Shown: positions 17,116 to 26,459 of the stretch, in pieces | Layout of the letters: every line of letters starts with the position of its first letter | Numbering within the stretch: position 1 is the first letter of the stretch | NCBI RefSeq assembly: GCF_016743215.1 | Contig: NZ_VRZC01000021.1 | Location: 1 to 36,433 of the forward strand | DNA: 36,433 nt | Reading direction: 5' to 3' | Origin: Geminocystis sp. GBBB08 | GTDB lineage: Bacteria; Cyanobacteriota; Cyanobacteriia; Cyanobacteriales; Cyanobacteriaceae | Made by a program: the position numbers and the translations under genes | Notes under the pieces: model-generated | Database searches by the model: none | The model's input: the letters and a program-made list of their open reading frames with translations, nothing else | Told to the model about the DNA's origin: nothing

Positions 17116-20100
17116 TTATTTAGCGTCTAATCTTTCTTCTAATTTGGCAATATCAAGCAAGGTTTTTAGTAAAGAATCAGGGTTTAAACTGATGGAATCA
17201 ATACCTAATTCCACTAAGAAACGGGCAAATTCAGGGTAATCGCTAGGTGCTTGTCCACAAATACCGATTTTACGGTTATTACGTTTCGCTTTTTCAATTA
17301 CCATCGCTACCATATCTTTAACTGCTTGGTTGCGTTCATCGAAAATGTGTGCTACTAAGGAGGAATCTCGATCGAGCCCTAAAGTTAACTGAGTTAGATC
17401 ATTTGAACCAATGGAGAAACCGTCAAAGATTTCGCTATATTGATCTGCTAAGATGACGTTACTAGGAATTTCACACATTACATAGACTTGTAAGCCATTT
17501 TCACCCCGTTTTAAGCCATGTTTTTCCATCTCTGCTAAGACTCGACGACCTTCGTAGGGAGTGCGACAGAAAGGAATCATCGGAATTACGTTAGTTAAAC
17601 CCATTTCGTCACGGACACGTTTTAAGGCTTTACACTCTAAACCGTAGGCATCCCGATATTTTTCATCGTAGTAACGAGACGCACCACGCCAACCAATCAT
17701 AGGGTTTTCTTCTTTGGTTTCAAAATCTGCACCACCTAACAGGTTAGCATACTCGTTAGATTTGAAGTCAGACATCCTTACTACCACTGGATTCGGATAG
17801 AAAGCGGAGGCGATCGTCCCTACACCTTGGGCGACTTTATCTACAAAGAAATCAGCTTTATTTTCGTAACCTAAAGTTAACTGGGCAATCTCTTTCTTAA
17901 CGGATTCATCAGTTAATTCATCGTATTTCATCAACGCTAAAGGATGCGCTTTAATATGATTAGCAATAATGAACTCTAAACGGGCTAAACCAACACCATC
18001 GCAAGGAATGGAAGCTAATTTGAAGGCTTCTTCCGGATTACCCACATTCATCAAAATTTTGGTGTGAGTTTTGGGTAAATTGTCTAGTTGTGTTTCGATA
18101 ATATCAAAAGGTACTAAACCAGAATACACTCGTCCTTCTTCACCTTCAGAGCAAGACACGGTAATATCTTGACCAGTTTTTAATATACCAGTAGCATTAC
18201 CACAACCAACGATCGCCGGTATGCCCATTTCACGGGCGATAATAGCGGCGTGACAGTTACAAACTAAGATGGGAGTATATTTACTGGTAAAGACTAAATA
18301 GTTATGGTGATTAGCTACGGTAATATTATAAACGTCAGCAGGTTGAGGTTCACTAACTTTAATTATCCGTTGCATTCTGACATCACTATCTAATAATGAT
18401 TCATAGCCACCAGTTTCACGGAGTTGTTTTTCACTAATGAGTAAGTTTTTATCTTTACGCAGTTTTAGTTGCCCTGTAACATCCTCTGATAATAGTTGAG
18501 AGGCACTGAAAAAGCGAGTTTGAATTTGACGAGGGGTAATATCTCCTTTGACTCGTTGGGTATATTGTAAAATTTCCTCTAGTTTTTCGACGATTTGAAC
18601 GTTATGAATGTTACGATTTCGAGTAACTTGAGGTACGGTGTTAATTTTCAAACAAGCAATGATTACCCCTTGTAGTAAGTTTTCTTCGGAGATGTAAATA
18701 TTGATGCGGTTTTTGTGATAGCATCCATCACCGTCTATAACTCCTGCGAGGAAATGATAAGCAAATTCGGTACTATTTGTTAATAGTTGTTGGGTGATAC
18801 TTGCTTCTTGGGCTTGTAAATCTTGGGCGATCGATTTAGAATGTAAACGATAGGCGGTAGCTTGTCCTGTTATTTTCTCTCCTCGAATATAACCCGATGA
18901 CTCTGCTTTAAGATGAGGGGTAAAGGATTTACCATAAACCGTTGTCATCTTTTCATTCATGGTGGCGATGAAAGCTTCTTTTTCAGGAGTTTCTTTTTGG
19001 ATAAATTGCACTTCTCCTCGATTACCCCGTAGATATACTCCACCATCCGTAATAATACCACCGAGTAAGTAAGCTAAATCCACATCTCCACGGGTGTTAT
19101 TCACTGGTAAAGTAGGAACATTTTGAGATACTAACACCATTTCTTTTTGGCTTAACATCTCTTGAATTTCCGTTTTCACATATTCCCCTTGACGGAGATT
19201 GACCATTTTATGATCGGGAGTTACACTGAGAATGTTATCTAAAACTCGACCCGTTTGAGAAACGCTGACTGTCATTAAGTTCGATCGACGTTTCATCACA
19301 TCTAATATGGGTTTCCACTGCATTTTCTGAGTTTCAGGATTGAAAGCAATAGTCGATAAACCTTGATAACCTTGATCATAGATTTCTTTTAAGCTCATGA
19401 AACCTTGATTGGTGAGAATTTTTGTATTACCATCAAAACAAGTTCTTCCCCCTTGGTTAGTGACGATCGCACTAGCTTTTTTCATGATGGGCTCCCAATC
19501 GGGATCGGTTTTGTTAGTTACAAGTACTTCACCCGCTTTAAACTCACCAATTTTGTGTACATCAAGGATAACACGAGCTTGACCTTGACCGATCATTTCA
19601 CCCACCGCACGACCAGTAACAAGTATTTCACTTGTACCTTTCAATTTATAGTCCCGGAGGACACTACCTGATTTTTGCGATTGTACCGTCTCTGGACGGG
19701 CTTGTACGATGAACAATTGACCTGTTTGACCATCTTTCGCCCATTCAATGTCCATCGGGCTATTTTGACCACGTTTTTCGCTATAATGATCTTCGATAAT
19801 ACAAGCCCATTTGGCAAGGATTAAGGCTTCCTCATCGGTGATGGAATATTTGAGGCGCTCTGATTCGGAAACGGGAACGTTTTTGACTTGTTTACCACCG
19901 CCTAAATCATACACCATTTTGATCTCTTTCGAGCCAAGACGTTTATTTAAAATAGGTTTAAAGCCTTGTTTAAGAGTAGGTTTGAAAACAAAAAATTCAT
20001 CGGGGTTGACAGCACCTTGTACCACGTTTTCCCCTAAACCATAAGCGGAAGTAACGAAGGCGGCATCTTTAAAGCCTGTTTCCGTGTCGATACTAAACAT

Positions 20101-20808
20101 AACCCCAGATGATGCTAAGTCTGATCGTACCATTTTTTGCACACCTACGGATAAGGCTACCTCAAAGTGATCAAAATTTTTCACTGTGCGGTAAGATATA
20201 GCTCGATCGGTGAAAATAGAGGCAAAACATTTATGACAAGCATCTAAGACGTTTTTAACACCATGAACATTAAGGTAGGTTTCTTGTTGTCCAGCAAAAC
20301 TAGCGTCGGGTAAGTCTTCAGCCGTTGCAGAAGATCTAACGGCTACATCGGTATCATAGGAGCAGTTGCGCAAACGCATCATTTCTTCTTCATCTTCGGT
20401 GGTACAAAGATTAGGATTATTACCATAACGTTGACAGAGTTTAAAATAAGCCTCAGAAATAGCTAAATCTAACTCTTTAGGGAAAGGGGTATTTAATACT
20501 AAAGCACGCGCTTGTCTGCCAACGGCTTGTAAATTGGGCAAATTTTCTACATCTAAATCGGCAAAAATTTTGCGAAGTTGTTCTTCTAACCCAGCTTTTT
20601 TGACAAAGTAACGATAAGCATAAGCAGTGGTAGCAAATCCTGTAGGTACATTAACACCCTTTGCCGTCAATTGTTGGATCATTTCTCCTAAGGAAGCATT
20701 TTTACCCCCTACCATTGGCACATCTTCGATACCAACTTCTTCAAACCACAAAACAAATTTTTCTTGTTTGGTTGTAGCTTCAATTGTTTCGAGAGCAGTA
20801 CTTACCAT
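17116..20808 (-). CDS. ppsA: Phosphoenolpyruvate synthase with an in-frame intein
   Basis: PpsA converts pyruvate and ATP to PEP, AMP and phosphate through a phosphohistidine. The precursor has 1230 residues: extein 1-456 plus 852-1230 (about 835 together, normal length) and a 395-residue intein. The N-terminal ATP-grasp part shows PMVGGKNASLGEM and AVRSSATAEDLPDASFAGQQ. The swivelling-domain motif GGRT/CHAAIIARE is split by the intein, so the catalytic His853 lies two residues after the C-terminal splice junction. The C-terminal PEP-binding barrel shows IGWRGASRYYDE, FCRTPYEGRRVL and FSIGSNDLTQLTLGLDRDS. Enzyme activity needs correct splicing. A copy of its last codons lies at 15738-15794. 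Confidence 0.97.
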   Translation of the reverse strand: MVSTALETIEATTKQEKFVLWFEEVGIEDVPMVGGKNASLGEMIQQLTAKGVNVPTGFATTAYAYRYFVKKAGLEEQLRKIFADLDVENLPNLQAVGRQARALVLNTPFPKELDLAISEAYFKLCQRYGNNPNLCTTEDEEEMMRLRNCSYDTDVAVRSSATAEDLPDASFAGQQETYLNVHGVKNVLDACHKCFASIFTDRAISYRTVKNFDHFEVALSVGVQKMVRSDLASSGVMFSIDTETGFKDAAFVTSAYGLGENVVQGAVNPDEFFVFKPTLKQGFKPILNKRLGSKEIKMVYDLGGGKQVKNVPVSESERLKYSITDEEALILAKWACIIEDHYSEKRGQNSPMDIEWAKDGQTGQLFIVQARPETVQSQKSGSVLRDYKLKGTSEILVTGRAVGEMIGQGQARVILDVHKIGEFKAGEVLVTNKTDPDWEPIMKKASAIVTNQGGRTCFDGNTKILTNQGFMSLKEIYDQGYQGLSTIAFNPETQKMQWKPILDVMKRRSNLMTVSVSQTGRVLDNILSVTPDHKMVNLRQGEYVKTEIQEMLSQKEMVLVSQNVPTLPVNNTRGDVDLAYLLGGIITDGGVYLRGNRGEVQFIQKETPEKEAFIATMNEKMTTVYGKSFTPHLKAESSGYIRGEKITGQATAYRLHSKSIAQDLQAQEASITQQLLTNSTEFAYHFLAGVIDGDGCYHKNRINIYISEENLLQGVIIACLKINTVPQVTRNRNIHNVQIVEKLEEILQYTQRVKGDITPRQIQTRFFSASQLLSEDVTGQLKLRKDKNLLISEKQLRETGGYESLLDSDVRMQRIIKVSEPQPADVYNITVANHHNYLVFTSKYTPILVCNCHAAIIAREMGIPAIVGCGNATGILKTGQDITVSCSEGEEGRVYSGLVPFDIIETQLDNLPKTHTKILMNVGNPEEAFKLASIPCDGVGLARLEFIIANHIKAHPLALMKYDELTDESVKKEIAQLTLGYENKADFFVDKVAQGVGTIASAFYPNPVVVRMSDFKSNEYANLLGGADFETKEENPMIGWRGASRYYDEKYRDAYGLECKALKRVRDEMGLTNVIPMIPFCRTPYEGRRVLAEMEKHGLKRGENGLQVYVMCEIPSNVILADQYSEIFDGFSIGSNDLTQLTLGLDRDSSLVAHIFDERNQAVKDMVAMVIEKAKRNNRKIGICGQAPSDYPEFARFLVELGIDSISLNPDSLLKTLLDIAKLEERLDAK
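18256..19440 (-). mobile_element. PEP synthase intein with LAGLIDADG homing endonuclease
   Basis: This intein runs from Cys457 to Asn851, with Cys852 as the +1 nucleophile. Block A is CFDGNTKILTNQGFMSLKEI. Block B has the T-x-x-H motif in SVTPDHKM (Thr530, His533). The central homing endonuclease has two LAGLIDADG motifs, LLGGIITDGG (Asp588) and LAGVIDGDG (Asp694), both keeping an acidic residue. Block F is VYNITVANHHNYLV. Block G reads TPILVCN, so the usual penultimate His is a Cys. All other splice residues are present. The insertion point is the conserved catalytic-His motif of PEP synthase, a known type of intein site. Confidence 0.95.
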
Positions 20809-20817
20809 AATAATTAA

Positions 20818-20824
20818 TCTCCTT
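20818..20824 (-). promoter_or_regulatory. Ribosome binding site of ppsA
   Basis: AAGGAGA lies nine bases ahead of the ATG at 20808, a strong Shine-Dalgarno match that fixes this start. Most genes in the window lack such a clear site. Confidence 0.75.
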
Positions 20825-21217
20825 AAATTATAAAATCAAAAACAGCTTAGAAAATCAGGGTTAATTTCTATCCCTATTCTGAAAAGTTATTTTCTGCTTA
20901 ATGTTTGTTTAAGATTTCTTTTTTTTTGCGATAACAAATATTAAGGAAACAACAGATAATCTCACTTAAATTTTAATTGAATCTGTTATAATAACCTGTT
21001 AAATTATTAGTTAAACTTTTTCAAGTTAAGATATAAAAGGACTTATTGAGATTAGCTTATTTTTTTTAGATTTTCTAACGGTTTCTTATTTCTTTAAAAT
21101 TATTTATCTGAATCTAATTTTATTAAACCAGATATTATGACCAGATCATGATTTTTGATAAGAAACTTAACTATTCTTTGCAAACATTCAAATAGATAGC
21201 ATTTTTAGAGGAATTAA
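20825..21217. other. Intergenic region upstream of ppsA
   Basis: About 390 AT-rich bases with no convincing open frame. On the plus strand TGTTATAAT at 20984-20992 resembles an extended -10 element, but no plus-strand gene follows, so I give it no function. The ppsA promoter must lie here. Confidence 0.4.
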
Positions 21218-21532
21218 TTAAATGTTAGGGAAAAATACAACTTTACATACAAAAGTTAATAACCCAGTTACCAAAACACCGATAATTCCAAATACCCCTA
21301 AAGTAACAGTATTTAATCAAGTTTCGACACTATCTAATCTTTTATTGATTGTTTCTTTAGTCTCGTTAAGTCTTGAATTTAAGCTATTTTGCCCTTCTTT
21401 GATAGTAGCTATTTCAACTTTTACTGCTGTAAACTCTTCAAATACTTTTTCAAATTTACGATCTACTTGCTCAAATTTAGAGTTAATTAAATCCCTTAAC
21501 TCTTTTAAATCGTTATCTGTTACTGTACTCAT
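21218..21532 (-). pseudogene. Coiled-coil, membrane-anchored small protein with in-frame TGA
   Basis: From ATG 21532 the frame encodes MSTVTDNDLKELRDLINSKF and a coiled coil (residues about 10-68) of the kind found in small cyanobacterial membrane-anchored proteins. It stops at TGA 21317-21319 after LDSVET. The same frame then continues without a break (LNTVTLGVFGIIGVLVTGLL, then a lysine and KVVFFPNI) to TAA at 21218, adding a transmembrane helix and tail. In related proteins a Trp commonly stands at this point, so a TGG-to-TGA mutation is likely. The 71-residue product would be a soluble coiled coil without its anchor. Confidence 0.7.
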
Positions 21533-21610
21533 GTTAAAATCTTCATAGTTATAGGAATTGTAGGGGTTAAGATTAATGAAGGTTACTATTATCTTTGCTC
21601 TAATTTTATT

Positions 21611-22117
21611 CTAAAATACTGCTTTAAAAGCAACGCCCTCCTCAACGAAATTATGATAATTTTGGAGAATACTCTGTCTTTCCTCCTCTCCAACGTAAAG
21701 ATAAGTGCCAGTTATATCTTGATTTTGAAAACGATAAATATTTTCTCCTTGATTACTCCCAGCACCATAAACATAAAAAGCAATTCCTTCCTCAATAAAA
21801 TTAGGATAATTTTGAAGAATACTTTGTCTTTCCTCTTCTCCTACATAAATATAAGTACCAGCTAAATCTTGATTTTGAAATCGATATATAGTAATTAAAT
21901 CATCATGGGGTTCAATTCCTACTTTAAAGGCTTCTCCTTCTTCTCTAAAATTAGGAAAATTTTGAATAATATTTTGTTTTTCTTCCTCTTTTACATAAAA
22001 ATAAGTACCAGTTATATCTGTATTTTGAAAGCGAAATATGGGAGTATTTAATTCAGGAAATGAGACGATTTCAGAAGCTAAATATTGATTTAATATTGAT
22101 GTAGGATGTGTACCATC
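21611..22117 (-). pseudogene. Detached C-terminal part of the SGNH esterase with three repeats
   Basis: In the frame one base off from the esterase gene, the sequence reads FDGTHPTSILNQYLASEIVS and then three repeats of about 37-40 residues built on RFQNxDxxGTYxYVxEEExQ...NFxEEGxAF, ending at the stop 21611-21613. DGTHPT is the block-V Asp-His motif of GDSL/SGNH hydrolases, so this is the missing end of the upstream gene. The repeats resemble lectin-like or adhesive modules on secreted cyanobacterial proteins. There is no start codon or ribosome site, so the part is not expressed unless the frameshift is bypassed or is a sequencing artefact. Confidence 0.75.
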
Positions 22118-23010
22118 AAAAAGGCAAATTGTTCAAGAGTAAGATTTTCTTGGAGATTTGTATTCCCAGAAATATAATCTAAATAAGATATATCAATAAT
22201 AGGAGATGCCATTAAATTATTTTGCCATAGATTTAAACCATTATTAAAAGCATCAAAACCATCAATTACTTTAACATTGGGTATCTCTTGATTTGGATTA
22301 TCAAATTTAGCAATTAATTCTTCGTTAACTTTAGCAGAAATATTATTAAAAAATGAGCTTATTTGTCCACTAATATCCAGAGGAATATTACCATCTATTT
22401 GTTGATCTGTTTTAATCACAAAAGGAGTATTTCCGAGGGGAGATAATCCAATTATAGTAATATTTTCTGTTTGATTTTCAATGCCTTCAATACCTTGGCT
22501 AATGTTATTAACAATATTGTTAGCAGTTTGATTAATTAACAGTTCATTATCATCATTTTCTGGAGTTAAAAATATATTAACAAAATTAGGATCAGCAAGA
22601 ATTTCTAAAACATCATTACTTCCAGCACTAATAAAAACTTCAATCGGATTATGGATAAGATTATCAACAACTAAATTATTTTGAAATGATTGTATTTGAG
22701 ATTGTAAACCAATAGGAAATGTATCTAAAATATTAGCTTTTGAACCAAATATACCCGTTGTTGCACCAGCGAAGGCATAAACCACATTATTTTCTAAGGG
22801 ATTCGGAGGGGTAGAAACCATAGAGTTACCAATGAGATAATTAGCATTAATACCTAATCTATCGGCGATGGCTTCTCCTAAAACTTGCCCATTGGATGCT
22901 TTACCTTGATTATAGGGAGGTGAGGGAAATGGTTGAATTCCAAAAGGAACTGCCGCAGTGGTAAGATTTCCTATATCGAATAAACTATCCCCAAGAAAAA
23001 TAACAGTCAT
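22090..23010 (-). CDS. SGNH/GDSL-family esterase, frameshifted before catalytic His
   Basis: MTVIFLGDSLFDIGN begins the protein and provides the nucleophile Ser9 in the GDSL block. AVYAFAGAT-like (NNVVYAFAGATTG) and FISAGSNDVLE supply the Gly and Asn oxyanion blocks. The frame runs 306 residues to LTLEQFAFLMVHILHQY, where the last 11 residues are out of frame. One extra T in the TTTTT run at 22118-22122 would restore FFDGTHPTSILNQ with the catalytic Asp/His and the C-terminal repeats. As written, the product lacks the catalytic His and should be inactive. The protein has no typical signal peptide. Family assignment is firm, substrate unknown. Confidence 0.82.
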   Translation of the reverse strand: MTVIFLGDSLFDIGNLTTAAVPFGIQPFPSPPYNQGKASNGQVLGEAIADRLGINANYLIGNSMVSTPPNPLENNVVYAFAGATTGIFGSKANILDTFPIGLQSQIQSFQNNLVVDNLIHNPIEVFISAGSNDVLEILADPNFVNIFLTPENDDNELLINQTANNIVNNISQGIEGIENQTENITIIGLSPLGNTPFVIKTDQQIDGNIPLDISGQISSFFNNISAKVNEELIAKFDNPNQEIPNVKVIDGFDAFNNGLNLWQNNLMASPIIDISYLDYISGNTNLQENLTLEQFAFLMVHILHQY

Positions 23011-23130
23011 AAATTTTTCCCTTCTTTCTAAATTTTATTTAATAATAAATACTATAGCATTCATAGTAATTTTATTAGATAAATTAATATAGGAAATATG
23101 ATTATTAATAATTAAATAATAAATTTAATA

Positions 23131-23232
23131 ATGGGTAAACTAGAAAAATTAATCGAAAAATTATTAAGAGATCCTCTTGAATTAAGTTATGATGATATTT
23201 ATTATCTTTTAACTAAATTTGGTTTTCAATAA
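23131..23232 (+). pseudogene. HicA-like toxin gene remnant
   Basis: A 33-codon frame (MGKLEKLIEKLLRDPLELSY to LLTKFGFQ-stop) matches the N-terminus of HicA-type mRNA interferase proteins, which continue with a GSHH-containing segment. The catalytic His region is missing and no hicB follows. It sits alone in the 314-base gap between the esterase and the PIN-domain toxin, where I see nothing else. Confidence 0.6.
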
Positions 23233-23324
23233 GTAAGTAGGTAACTAAAATTAATTGTTGATTTTATTTTTCCCAAGCCTTGGTTTAAGAAAGAATACTT
23301 TAAACGAACTAGAATAGAATTAGT

Positions 23325-23711
23325 TTAATTAATAAGAGTTATAGGATAAGGAGAAAAAAAGTAGTCCATAGAAATAATAGGCATATTTTCAGATATAGAT
23401 TGAGCAATAATAAGTCGATCAAATGGATCTCTATGATATAAAGGTAAAGTAGCATTAATATTAAAATGTTTGACCTCAATATTAAGTAAATTAAGACAAC
23501 TTTGACTAATTTCTACATCAATAAATTCTTCATAGGAAGTGTCAAATTTTAGCTTTCCTAAGTTATATTTAATAGACATTTCCCAAAGACTAGCAAGACT
23601 TAAATAAATTTGATTATTTTTATCTTCTATTAAATCTTTTAAATGATCACTTAATTGAGAATTATCATTCACAAACCAAAGAAAAATATGAGTATCTATT
23701 AATAAATTCAT
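23325..23711 (-). CDS. vapC: PIN-domain ribonuclease toxin, VapC family
   Basis: A 128-residue PIN domain protein. The acidic metal-binding residues are in place: Asp6 (LLIDTHIFLWF), Glu44 (SLWEMSIK), Asp95/Asp98 (HRDPFDRLIIAQ) and Asp116 (IISMDYFF). VapC toxins cut specific tRNAs or rRNA. Its ATG overlaps the stop of the antitoxin gene by four bases, which indicates translational coupling and the usual antitoxin-first order. The pair looks intact, unlike the genes on either side. Confidence 0.92.
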   Translation of the reverse strand: MNLLIDTHIFLWFVNDNSQLSDHLKDLIEDKNNQIYLSLASLWEMSIKYNLGKLKFDTSYEEFIDVEISQSCLNLLNIEVKHFNINATLPLYHRDPFDRLIIAQSISENMPIISMDYFFSPYPITLIN

Positions 23712-23926
23712 ATCATGTAATCTTTAAAATCATCAAGAGTTTCGTTAAAATCAGATGACATCCATACTTTACCCCTCGCACTACCACGTTTTAAAGGGCG
23801 TTTAATTGGAGAAATTTGTGCTATAGGTTGCTCATCTCGTGTAATAATAACTTCTTCTCCCTTAATAGCTAAATCTATCAATGGAGATAAATGGGGTGGA
23901 ATTTCTGTTATATCTAGCTTAGTCAT
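23708..23926 (-). CDS. Phd/YefM-type antitoxin paired with VapC
   Basis: The 72-residue protein has the compact N-terminal region of Phd/VapB antitoxins with GEEVIITRDEQPIAQISPI, the strand-turn-strand typical of this fold, and a C-terminal tail ending KVWMSSDFNETLDDFKDYMI that should wrap the toxin. It overlaps the toxin start by four bases. Antitoxin-toxin complexes usually bind their own promoter; a TATAAT at 23952-23957 (minus) may be part of it, without a clear -35 box. Confidence 0.88.
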   Translation of the reverse strand: MTKLDITEIPPHLSPLIDLAIKGEEVIITRDEQPIAQISPIKRPLKRGSARGKVWMSSDFNETLDDFKDYMI

Positions 23927-24313
23927 GACAAATAATTATATTTAACTAAAAATTATAGTATGATTTTTATTTTAAGACAGATGTTCACAATAAAATTGAC
24001 CTAAAGTAACATTAAATCTTGATAGCCTTATTAATCAACTATCAGAAACTAATTAGCTTATTATTCTTAACGGTAATAAACATAAAGTAGTGATAATTTC
24101 TCAATAACATTAGTTCGTAATTCAATAAACTATCTTTTTATAGAAAAACTCAAAGAAAAATGACTGAAATAATTTAGGTTTAATAGGATTAAATAATGCT
24201 AATGGAGATGAAAAATATGAGTATAATTTACCCTAAATCAAAGAGTTTAATTCTTAAATCTAATACGCTGTAAGAGCAATGTTAAGATAAAAGTTAGATA
24301 TTAATTATTGATT
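23927..24313. other. Intergenic region between vapBC and thiO/thiG
   Basis: About 390 bases of AT-rich DNA holding the divergent promoters. I looked for a TPP riboswitch ahead of the thiamine gene and found neither the CUGAGA nor the GAUCUGGAUAAUGCC-type core. No convincing gene or repeat is present. Confidence 0.45.
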
Positions 24314-26311
24314 ATGAAAACTAGCAACGAAATTATTATTATTGGGGGTGGTATTATTGGCCTTGCCATCGCCCTTGAGTTAAAATTAAAAGGATTAGGG
24401 GTAACAGTATTAAGTAAAAACTTCTCTGAAGCTGCTACCAATGCCGCCGCTGGAATGTTAGCACCGAGAGCCGAACAGTTACCCGAAGGTGCTATGTTAG
24501 ATTTAGCCTTGCAATCTCTTGCATTATATCCCGAATGGGCAGGAAAATTAGAGCAGTTGAGCGGTGAAGATATAGACTATAATCCTTGTGGTATCATCGC
24601 CCCAGTTTATCAACAACCTTCAACAATAAATAATAGCTGGTTAGATAAAGACACCATTCAACTATATCAACCCCATCTAGGAAAAGAGGTTATAGGCGGT
24701 TATTGGTATCCGGAAGAAGGGCAAGTCGATCCTCGTCGTGTCGCTAAGGTATTATTAACTCTAGCCCAATCATTGGGTATTGATGTCAAAGAAGGTATAG
24801 AAGCGATCGCTTTTACTCGTCATCAAGGTAATATTAAAAATATCCTCACAAAATCTGGTATCTTTTCCGCCGATACTTATATCTTAGCAGGTGGTGCATG
24901 GTCTAATAAACTATTTCCTCTTCCCGTGCGTCCATTAAAAGGGCAAATGTTAAGTTTAAAGATAGCTAGTGAAAATCCCTTAGAAAGAGTCATATTTGGA
25001 GAAAATACCTATTTAGTGCCGAAAAAAGACGGGCGTTTAATCGTGGGTGCGACTTCTGAAGATATAGGTTGGAGAGAAGGCAACACCGCCGAAGGTATCA
25101 ACACTTTACTAAATCGTGCCATTCGTTTATATCCCTCCCTCGCTACATGGCAATTGAACGAAATTTGGTATGGTTTTCGCCCCGCCACTGCTGATGAAAT
25201 GCCGATTTTGGGCTATGGTGACAGTGATAACTTGATTTTTGCTACAGGACATCAACGTAATGGTATCCTATTAGCACCCATAACCGCTAAATTAATAAGT
25301 AACTTAATAATTGATCAATATACTGATCCTTTATTAAAACATTTTAGTTACCAACGATTCAACAAATCTCAACCCACAATCATGAATTATCCGACATCTA
25401 GCCCTCTTCAAAATGGTAATATAAGCAATAATGGTAATGATTTAAGCTCTATAGACGGCAATTCAGGTCATTTTTTACCTAAAAACGAAAATAACAGTCT
25501 TATAGCCGTAAATTATGAGAAAGATGATCGGTTAATTATTGCGGGGCGAAAATTCAACTCTCGTTTAATGACAGGCACGGGTAAATATCCTAGTATAGAA
25601 TCCATGCAAAAAAGTGTTATAGCTAGTGGTTGCGAAATCGTCACCGTTGCTGTGCGCAGAGTACAAACAAACGCTCCGGGTCATGAAGGTTTAGCAGAAG
25701 CACTTGATTGGAGTAAAATATGGATGTTGCCCAATACTGCTGGATGCACTAATGCAGAAGAAGCCATCAGAGTTGCTCGTTTAGGTAGAGAAATGGCTAA
25801 ATTACTAGGGCAGGAAGATAATAATTTTGTTAAATTAGAAGTCATTCCCGATGCTAAATATTTATTACCTGATCCTATTGGTACATTACAAGCCGCAGAA
25901 CAATTGGTCAAAGAAGGTTTTGCTGTGTTACCCTATGTTAATGCAGATCCGCTCCTTTGTAAAAGATTAGAAGAGGTTGGTTGTGCTACAGTTATGCCAT
26001 TAGGCTCTCCCATTGGCTCTGGGCAAGGTATTCAAAATTTAGCTAATCTTAAAATTATCATCGAACAAGCAAAAATACCAGTGGTAATCGATGCAGGAAT
26101 TGGCACTCCCAGTGAAGCGGCTTTAGGCATGGAATTAGGTGCAGATGCCTTACTCATCAATAGTGCGATCGCCTTAGCTCAAAATCCTGTGAAAATGGCT
26201 CAATCGATGGGATTAGCTACTATAGCTGGAAGATTAGCCTATCAAGCAGGACGTATTCCTGTAAAAGAATATGCCTCAGCAAGTTCGCCTCTTGTGGGGG
26301 TTGTGAAGTAA
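24314..26311 (+). CDS. thiO/thiG: Bifunctional glycine oxidase ThiO / thiazole synthase ThiG
   Basis: The fused protein makes the thiazole half of thiamine. ThiO is FAD-dependent and oxidises glycine to the imine; it has [19 protein letters not shown] at the N-terminus, [17 protein letters not shown], and [17 protein letters not shown] near its end (about 1-350). A low-complexity Asn/Ser-rich linker of about 50 residues follows. ThiG starts at about 405 ([20 protein letters not shown]) with [26 protein letters not shown] (containing the Schiff-base region Lys) and [20 protein letters not shown]. The fusion is known in cyanobacteria. A TTG at 24308 is in frame, but ATG 24314 is preferred. hemA follows 148 bases downstream. 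Confidence 0.96.
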   Translation: MKTSNEIIIIGGGIIGLAIALELKLKGLGVTVLSKNFSEAATNAAAGMLAPRAEQLPEGAMLDLALQSLALYPEWAGKLEQLSGEDIDYNPCGIIAPVYQQPSTINNSWLDKDTIQLYQPHLGKEVIGGYWYPEEGQVDPRRVAKVLLTLAQSLGIDVKEGIEAIAFTRHQGNIKNILTKSGIFSADTYILAGGAWSNKLFPLPVRPLKGQMLSLKIASENPLERVIFGENTYLVPKKDGRLIVGATSEDIGWREGNTAEGINTLLNRAIRLYPSLATWQLNEIWYGFRPATADEMPILGYGDSDNLIFATGHQRNGILLAPITAKLISNLIIDQYTDPLLKHFSYQRFNKSQPTIMNYPTSSPLQNGNISNNGNDLSSIDGNSGHFLPKNENNSLIAVNYEKDDRLIIAGRKFNSRLMTGTGKYPSIESMQKSVIASGCEIVTVAVRRVQTNAPGHEGLAEALDWSKIWMLPNTAGCTNAEEAIRVARLGREMAKLLGQEDNNFVKLEVIPDAKYLLPDPIGTLQAAEQLVKEGFAVLPYVNADPLLCKRLEEVGCATVMPLGSPIGSGQGIQNLANLKIIIEQAKIPVVIDAGIGTPSEAALGMELGADALLINSAIALAQNPVKMAQSMGLATIAGRLAYQAGRIPVKEYASASSPLVGVVK

Positions 26312-26316
26312 TGAGG

Positions 26317-26345
26317 TAATAAGTAATAAGTAATAAGTAATAAAG
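26317..26345 (+). repeat. Short tandem repeat TAATAAG
   Basis: Four consecutive TAATAAG heptamers (the last imperfect) start just after the thiO/thiG stop. This is one of two heptamer microsatellites in the window; the other is at 27947-28042. Confidence 0.85.
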
Positions 26346-26459
26346 TTTCATTGCAAAAGATTAAGAAAAAATTGCCAAACACCATCACATCAGTAATGAT
26401 AAGAATTGTTTAAAAAGCATTTTTATTATTATCAGATTATTTATACTTAAGATCAGCAA

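Noticed and set aside
19405-20044. Open frames antisense to ppsA
   Set aside because: Shadows of the conserved PEP synthase coding strand.
21222-21548. 108-residue plus-strand open frame
   Set aside because: It is the antisense of the coiled-coil/TM gene, whose minus-strand reading has clear heptads and a membrane helix; the plus product is low-complexity Ser/Thr/Leu.
24200-24313. Possible TPP riboswitch ahead of thiO/thiG
   Set aside because: Neither the CUGAGA nor the second conserved thi-box core is present.
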